A DNA stretch of 64,000 nt from Sipunculus nudus. Taxonomy: Eukaryota; Annelida; Sipuncula; Golfingiida; Sipunculidae. The stretch's first letter is position 1. Each line of letters begins with the position of its first letter. The translations under genes and the position numbers were made by a program. The DNA lies in contig CM049313.1 of assembly GCA_026874595.1 (NCBI GenBank), positions 75,256,659 to 75,320,658 on the forward strand, read 5' to 3'. Positions 59,440-64,000 of the stretch are shown here, piece after piece. A model generated the notes under the pieces. That model was not told the DNA's origin and did not search any database. It saw only the letters and a program-made list of their open reading frames with translations.

Positions 59440-60255
59440 AATATTTGGCCAATTTCTTTCAGCTTTCTAAACTACAAAGATGAAATCCTTATGTGTGCAT
59501 GATATGAAAATTAAATCAACAGTGCTCTCAGGAAACAAATGTGCAATGGTCAAAGTAGGGCAAAACTTAAGGTACTAATTTTATATTTATACTAATAACT
59601 TATAAAATTTGAAAAATTCAGAACTAATTTTTGGTATTCAATTGAATCTTGATTAAATAATGTTACATCCCTGACAAAATATCTCTAGCTTCACAATCCT
59701 CTTGTTAAGGGAGTAAATATATTTCTTGATTTTTTTCAAAGTACTTTATGTTTGGGCCCATAACTTAAAACAATTACTCAATACTGACATCATTTCTGGC
59801 ATGTGCATAGCGATTGTATGGAAAAATATGTATATTATATATGATCAAAGTCAGATCAGTGGTTTTGATATTAGGCAGTCTTACAGTGTAACAATGGGTT
59901 TTTCATGGAAAAATGACGTTTTTCATTAATATTTCGAAGGAATTAAGTCCTAGTGATCAAATTCTTGGCATGGTAGGGGATTTTGGAGACATCTAACTGT
60001 ATGCTAAATTTAAGGAACTTAGAGCTGAAGCTGGGGAGCTGAGCTCTAGCAAACTGCATAACACTAGCTTGATGTAAACTTGATGTGACATGGTGCTTGA
60101 AAACTTGAATAAAATCTAAAGTTTTTGATCAACTGGTTTCAAATTTTTGGTGTTAACAGACAAAATGCTAACAAAAACATGCTGTGAAAATTAAATCCAC
60201 AGTAATTACAGGAAAAAAACATGCCATGGTCAAAGTTGGGCTAAATTTGAGACTG
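59440..60255. repeat. Dispersed repeat shared with 51730-52330
   Basis: Blocks ATGGTCAAAGT.GGGCAAAA, AATTGAATCTT and GGGCCCATAACTTAAA occur in the same order as at 51730-52330. A further short piece, TGCTGTGAAAATTAAATC to CATGGTCAAAGTTGGGC, recurs at 60178-60255. It is non-coding. Confidence 0.6.
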
Positions 60256-61383
60256 TGGCATCACCTTGTGATTGGTCATGCCATCAGTTGGTTGCGTTCT
60301 AAGATTTATCTCAGTCTGCCGTATTACTCATATGACATCAACTGGTAATCACCACGTAGACGACTTACGCTGGCTCAAGTACAGCTGGAGCAGCAAAATC
60401 AGCCTATTTCCTTTCTTTGGAGGCAAATCAGAAGTGTTCTTAAGTACTCTTCTCTGCGAGCGATGGCCAACGAATGAATACAGGCGATGGACTTGGGGAT
60501 ATCATCACACGTTTGGTCACTGTGACTAGGCGCATGATTGGTCGGTGGTCACTTTGATTGGTCCCACGATCAATACTGATCACCACGACTGATCTTGCGA
60601 TCGATCGTCATCCATCCTAGTTGATTGTGCAATGAAGACGTTTTAATTTCATCAGTCATACGATCACTGACTGACTAGAGATGTATTAAGCCCTCCAAGC
60701 ACTCCAATTAGGTATCACTGTTTCACAAGGCAGCTTTTTTTCTTAGTCATTTATAAATGTTTCATTTGAATCAACCTCTGATCAGAATTGGAATATCATG
60801 GAGCACAATGTGGTCCCATAATGCAGAGTCCTTGAGTGGCAAACGCTACCAACCAGATCATATTTTTGCAGGACACATAATCTTTGCTACTAGTTAATTT
60901 TAATTTATGTAGTCATTACAAAATTGAAACTAGTCAATGACAGTAATTACAACAAAACACTGTTTAACATGATTTATTATCCATCAATGGGTAATGTGAA
61001 AAAACATATCACACAAAGGTAACAGTGTTTCATTGGCCCTGAATAACCAAACACTTCTGTAATGTTTGTCCTTGGGTATGAAAGGCTGTTCTGTTGATCA
61101 TTAATAATATTTATCCTTGATTCTGGCTAATTACACTGTGGATTAGGTTGTGATTTTTGCTCTAAGATCTGGTTAAAATCTGTGTACATAAGGTGTTAAT
61201 TTCTGTGCTTCCACGTAACCAGCTATTTTTATGAAGGATATGCAACCTGTTCTCTTGACACGGTTGTACGTAAATATCTGTGGTTGGATACAGCTCCCTC
61301 TTTCTTTGCAAAAGCTAATATGTCTGTCCTTGTATCCAGCTGGCTGTTCTCCTCTGGGTTGTAATGCACATTGTTGGATCCAG
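60256..61383. other. Non-coding stretch
   Basis: 60256-60690 is rich in GATTGG, GATCA and TGGTCA words and may be a diverged repeat. The minus-strand frame 61173-61478 carries AGYKDKH and AGYKDRH, internal repeats of unclear meaning. Confidence 0.4.
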
Positions 61384-61596
61384 CTAGCTGTCCTCATGTC
61401 CAGGTTGTAATGTTTGTCCTTGTACCCAGCCAGTTGCTTTCCCAGGTGATGATACATTTTCATAATTAATGTTTTCAAACCTCTCCTGTGCTTTAACCCA
61501 CTTGGACGTTGCTGACATTGATTCTATATCTGACACAGCAAATCCTGAGGATGAACCAAGGCCAGCTGTCTGTTTTGTACGTATCTGGATCTTTAT
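61384..61596 (-). CDS. Possible last exon of an unidentified minus-strand gene
   Basis: On the minus strand a strong acceptor, TTATTATATTTTCAG, ends at 61597. After it only one frame stays open, for 70 codons to TAG at 61384-61386. The peptide is mixed and hydrophilic (for example FAVSDIESMSATSKW and ERFENINYENVSSPGKATGW), unlike the low-complexity frames nearby. No domain was recognised. Upstream exons would lie beyond 61600 or outside the window. It could be chance. Confidence 0.3.
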   Translation of the reverse strand: MKIQIRTKQTAGLGSSSGFAVSDIESMSATSKWVKAQERFENINYENVSSPGKATGWVQGQTLQPGHEDS

Positions 61597-61789
61597 CTGA
61601 AAATATAATAATACAAATATCAAACCTATACCCAGCCTTTAGTTATCCTAAGCAAAATACATGATGTCTTAGCTGCAACAGAAAATTCTAAGCTGAACCA
61701 AAAATTCTAAATAGAATTCCCTGTGATGCCTGTTAAATTACAGGTGAGGAGAAATGCAAAGCTTACATAGAGCCTTTGCATTAAACAGA

Positions 61790-62850
61790 GGTACTGTCCC
61801 TTAAATGACCTGACATATGAACTGACCCACTACCCTTTGGACCACATGAACTGACCCACTACCCCTGGACCACATGACCTGAACTTATTCCTGGAAGATC
61901 TTAGCAGGTGCACCGGCCCTGAAGACTAAAGGTGACAAACAAACTCATGTAAACCTAGGCTGAGCCATAAACCCATGAAGACTTAAGCTGACCACAATCC
62001 AGTGAAGACCCAAGCTGACCCATGAAGACCTAAGCCGACCGATAAACCAATGAAAACCTAAGCCGACCCATAAACCAATGAAGACCTTAGCTGACCCACA
62101 AACCCATGAAGACCTTTACAAGCTGATTGAATTACCCTGGCAGATCTGAACTAAGGCACCAGACCTGAATGACCTAAGCTCAACCACTAACCCTGAAAGA
62201 TCCAAGCTGATCTTCTAATCCTGGAAGTAGAAGTCCTGAGTTGTTCAACTAACCCTGAAAAACTTGAGCTGTTCAATTAACCTTGTAAAACCTGAGTTGT
62301 ACAACAAACCCTGAAAGACTTGAGCTGTTAAATTAACCTTGTAATACCTGATCTGTTCAACTAACCCTGAAAGACTTGAGCTGTTCAACTAAGCCTGTAA
62401 TACCTGAGCTGTTCAACTAACCCTGAAAGACCTGAACTGTATAACTAACCCTGCAAGGCCGGGTTTGTTTGACTAAATATCAAACACCTCGGCTGATGAA
62501 CTCATGTTGAAAGACCATAGCCATTCAACTAACCCTAGAAGATCTGAGCTAATCAACTGATCATGAAAAATCTTACCTGATGAACTAACCTGAGGAGACT
62601 TGAGCTGACCAACTAAACCTGGAAGACTTGAGCTTATCATTAAATTATGAAACCCCTTACCTGATCAACTAACATGGGGAGACCTTAGCTAATCAAATAA
62701 CTTTGGAAGACATTAGCTGATCAACTAACCCTGAAAGATCTAAGTTTAATAACTAACCCTGAAAGATCTGAGTTGATCAACTAATCACGAAAGATCTGAG
62801 TTGATCAACTAATCATGAAGGATAAGCTGATTAACTATCCCTAGAGGACC
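61790..62850. repeat. Degenerate minisatellite, unit about 30-34 bp
   Basis: Over about 1 kb, units of the form CTGAAAGACTTGAGCTGTTC then AACTAACC recur with substitutions. The left part uses CTGACCCATAAACCCATGAAG-type variants. No frame is open across it. Confidence 0.85.
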
Positions 62851-64000
62851 TGAGCAGATGACCTGTATGAACAGATTGGGCTATTGGTCATATATGTTGC
62901 ATAGGTTTTCATGCCATTGTATAACTTATGAGCACAGTTATAAAACATTAATGGTCATATATGCCAATTATTGGCATAGACAGGCTGCTTGTGAAAGTTT
63001 ATGGGCTGTTGAGATAGCTTGCCAGACTGAAAAGTGACTCAGCAAAAAATACTGGTGTATTAGTTTTCATGCTGCTGTATAATTTATGAGCACAGTCATC
63101 AACCGGAATGTTTATAAATAACCCCAGACTTTGGCTGAACGTGATATGTTTGTAAACAAAAGTAACATTGTTGCTCACCCAGTTACAAGAATGGGTTATT
63201 GGGTGAATGCACTGGAAATGGCCAGACCCCCCACTCATTTTACCCTACATTACATTATGTGATAAGATAAGCTTGGGAACTAGAGGAATGCAGGTCAATG
63301 TCAATAACAATTACTGTGAAACAAGAATGAGGGAGCTGTTGTCAAACCTATTGTGGAAACATTTGTTTTGTTTTTAGACATGGGGTATTTATAACCACTC
63401 AGACTGATTTCTATTCCTATATTTACAGTAAATTTGTTATACCAATATTAATTTTTTAATGAAGATTCCTGTTGATATACACTAAATTCTTCTTTTGCAT
63501 TTGCTGATGCAGTATTTATAGAAAAATTCTTTTCATAATAATTATGTTTTATTTTAATACTTTAAAATAATAATTTTTACTCAAACAACACTAGCCAAAA
63601 TTAAAATGATCTTAAACAATCTTAGGTTCCTTAACTTCCTTTCAAGAGTATCAGAATAATATTATCAGATCCTACTAGCAGTACCATAATTACATTTGGG
63701 TGAATAAATCTGTCAGAGTTTAATATGGACAAAAGAATGTGACACAAGAGTGCTCCAAGGATAGCGTCCAGGCAGGTATATATCTATGGAGAGAGTTTGG
63801 TGGCGTGGGAAATGTGTGTGAGCAAAATTTAGAACAGAATAACACTTTTTTGGACCATGCCCATATCCTCAAATTATAGAAGGACACAAAACAGTGCTGC
63901 ATCTTTCTTTACTTTACTCAATTGAGTGGAATACTGAACAGATCATGCTTGTCTGAATCACTCCCACCTGGTGAGAAAATTCAGTTTCAAGGTTATTTAC
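62851..64000. other. Non-coding stretch to the window end
   Basis: AT-rich, with no recognised gene or repeat. Short open frames lack features. Confidence 0.5.

Noticed and set aside
60272-60529. 85-codon plus-strand frame
   Set aside because: Lies in repeat-like sequence rich in GATCA and TGGTCA words, with no domain.

Overview
The window looks like nuclear DNA of a lophotrochozoan invertebrate, most likely a bivalve mollusc. It is AT-rich and gene-poor, its one clear host gene has introns, and it is full of repeats. These include a Ty3/gypsy element with an env-like gene and non-autonomous Helentron-like elements with internal tandem repeats, an architecture known from bivalve 'pearl' elements. 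The organism call is inference; no species-diagnostic sequence was recognised.

The host gene is a follistatin (fst) on the minus strand. Its signal-peptide exon starts at 15241. It is followed by a six-cysteine follistatin N-domain exon (12654-12845) and three ten-cysteine follistatin/Kazal module exons (11918-12136, 11304-11525, 9514-9747). All splice junctions seen are phase 1. A very short last coding exon is proposed at 4881-4894, with a presumed long 3' UTR beyond it. Intron 5 carries a dispersed repeat with a tRNA-like segment and a long TA microsatellite.

From 16939 to 29840 lies a 12.9 kb LTR retrotransposon on the minus strand, flanked on both sides by TA microsatellite. Order in its sense: 5' LTR (28953-29840), primer-binding site, gag with two CCHC knuckles, protease, reverse transcriptase, RNase H, integrase with a GPY/F end, env-like region, 3' LTR (16939-17835). 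It is dead: there are many frameshifts and stops, and two integrase catalytic residues are replaced. A 2.04 kb Helentron-like element (23816-25858) built on a 280-bp tandem repeat splits the pol region between RT and RNase H. It lies at a run of Ts where its removal leaves the frame continuous.

From 29841 to the end there is no confident gene. The region is a mosaic of microsatellites, a MITE, two more Helentron-like copies (44028-45190, 54511-55988), several other repeat families with CTCAGCTGA-type ends, a perfect 584-bp tandem duplication (46747-47914), and a degenerate minisatellite near 61.8-62.8 kb. One copy of the Helentron-like family sits inside a repeat whose uninterrupted relative is also in the window, giving an empty-site comparison. 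A possible last exon of an unidentified minus-strand gene lies at 61384-61596. The perfect palindrome GGTGGCGCCACC occurs about twenty times, in several repeat families that otherwise look unrelated.
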